Shown here piece by piece: positions 6,209 through 6,331 of a DNA stretch of 6,331 nt (positions within the stretch are counted from its first letter, which is position 1; every line of letters begins with the position of its first letter). The notes under the pieces were generated by a model. It had not been told where the DNA came from, did not search any database, and worked only from the letters and a program-made list of their open reading frames with translations. The DNA comes from JBOGGN01 sp050744165 (GTDB lineage Bacteria; Actinomycetota; Acidimicrobiia; Acidimicrobiales; Palsa-688): assembly GCA_050744165.1 (NCBI GenBank), contig JBOGGN010000341.1, positions 1-6,331 on the forward strand. Direction: 5' to 3'. Position numbers and translations under genes: made by a program.

Positions 6209-6331
6209 GTGACCGATTTAGAGGCCCTCGCGGCCGACGACTTCGAGCCCCTGGTGGGAACCGTGTTCACCGCCGCCAACGTCCCGCTCGCGCTGGCCAC
6301 CGTCACCAGGCACGCCCCCGGCGGTCGGACC
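6209..6331 (+). CDS. N-terminal part of a DUF6916-like protein, 3' end missing
   Basis: An open frame starts at GTG 6209 and runs to the window edge (41 codons, no stop). It begins MTDLEALAADDFEPLVGTVF and continues TAANVPLALATVTRHAPGG. The pattern 'L-x-ADDF-x-PLVGT-x-F ... LxLxxVT' matches my recollection of the start of DUF6916 (a small domain of unknown function). I also recall such genes lying beside MdpB-type collar genes, which fits the divergent position here; neither point could be searched. There is no Shine-Dalgarno site in the usual window: the nearest purine run, AGGAAGG at 6181-6187, is about 21 nt away. A TACTGT at 6194-6199 would put the transcript start at or next to the GTG, so a leaderless mRNA is possible. 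The acidic N-terminus shows no signal peptide. Function unknown. Confidence 0.6.
   Translation, partial: MTDLEALAADDFEPLVGTVFTAANVPLALATVTRHAPGGRT

Overview
This is a GC-rich window with strong G/C preference at third codon positions, Shine-Dalgarno sites of the GGAGG type and two apparent GTG starts. That fits a high-GC bacterium, most plausibly an actinobacterium-like lineage or another high-GC environmental phylum. The taxonomic call is inference from composition only. No rRNA, tRNA, transposase, integrase, att site or CRISPR array was seen.

Layout, read in the direction of the main transcript (minus strand, right to left). A divergent intergenic region (about 5936-6208) separates a plus-strand gene that runs off the right edge (from 6209, resembling DUF6916) from a tight minus-strand cluster. 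The cluster holds three tandem paralogous phage-tail-collar (MdpB-type, PF07484-like) genes: 5935-5438, 5419-4922 and 4905-4375, with gaps of only 18 and 16 nt. After 48 nt comes a very large secreted protein gene (4326 to base 1, at least 1442 codons, cut by the left edge). In order it has a signal peptide, a CSLREA-like start, a right-handed beta-helix ending in an NWWG motif, two Big_3_5-type Ig-like domains and at least six DUF11/DUF7933-like repeats.

The long plus-strand reading frames opposite the large gene are antisense shadows. The minus frame is open throughout, begins with a ribosome site and a signal peptide, and encodes recognisable repeat domains.

The six C-terminal repeats alternate between a 125-residue A form and a 127-residue B form, giving an exact 756-bp higher-order period. 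The first two A copies are about 90% identical by eye.

Working model (inference): the cassette makes a long, disulfide-stabilised surface stalk or adhesin together with three small trimeric tip-like collar proteins, each carrying one HxH motif of the kind that binds metal in phage fibre tips. No other phage tail gene is present, so this looks like a stand-alone cell-surface module rather than a prophage remnant. How the collar proteins, which lack signal peptides, would reach the exported partner is the main open question.
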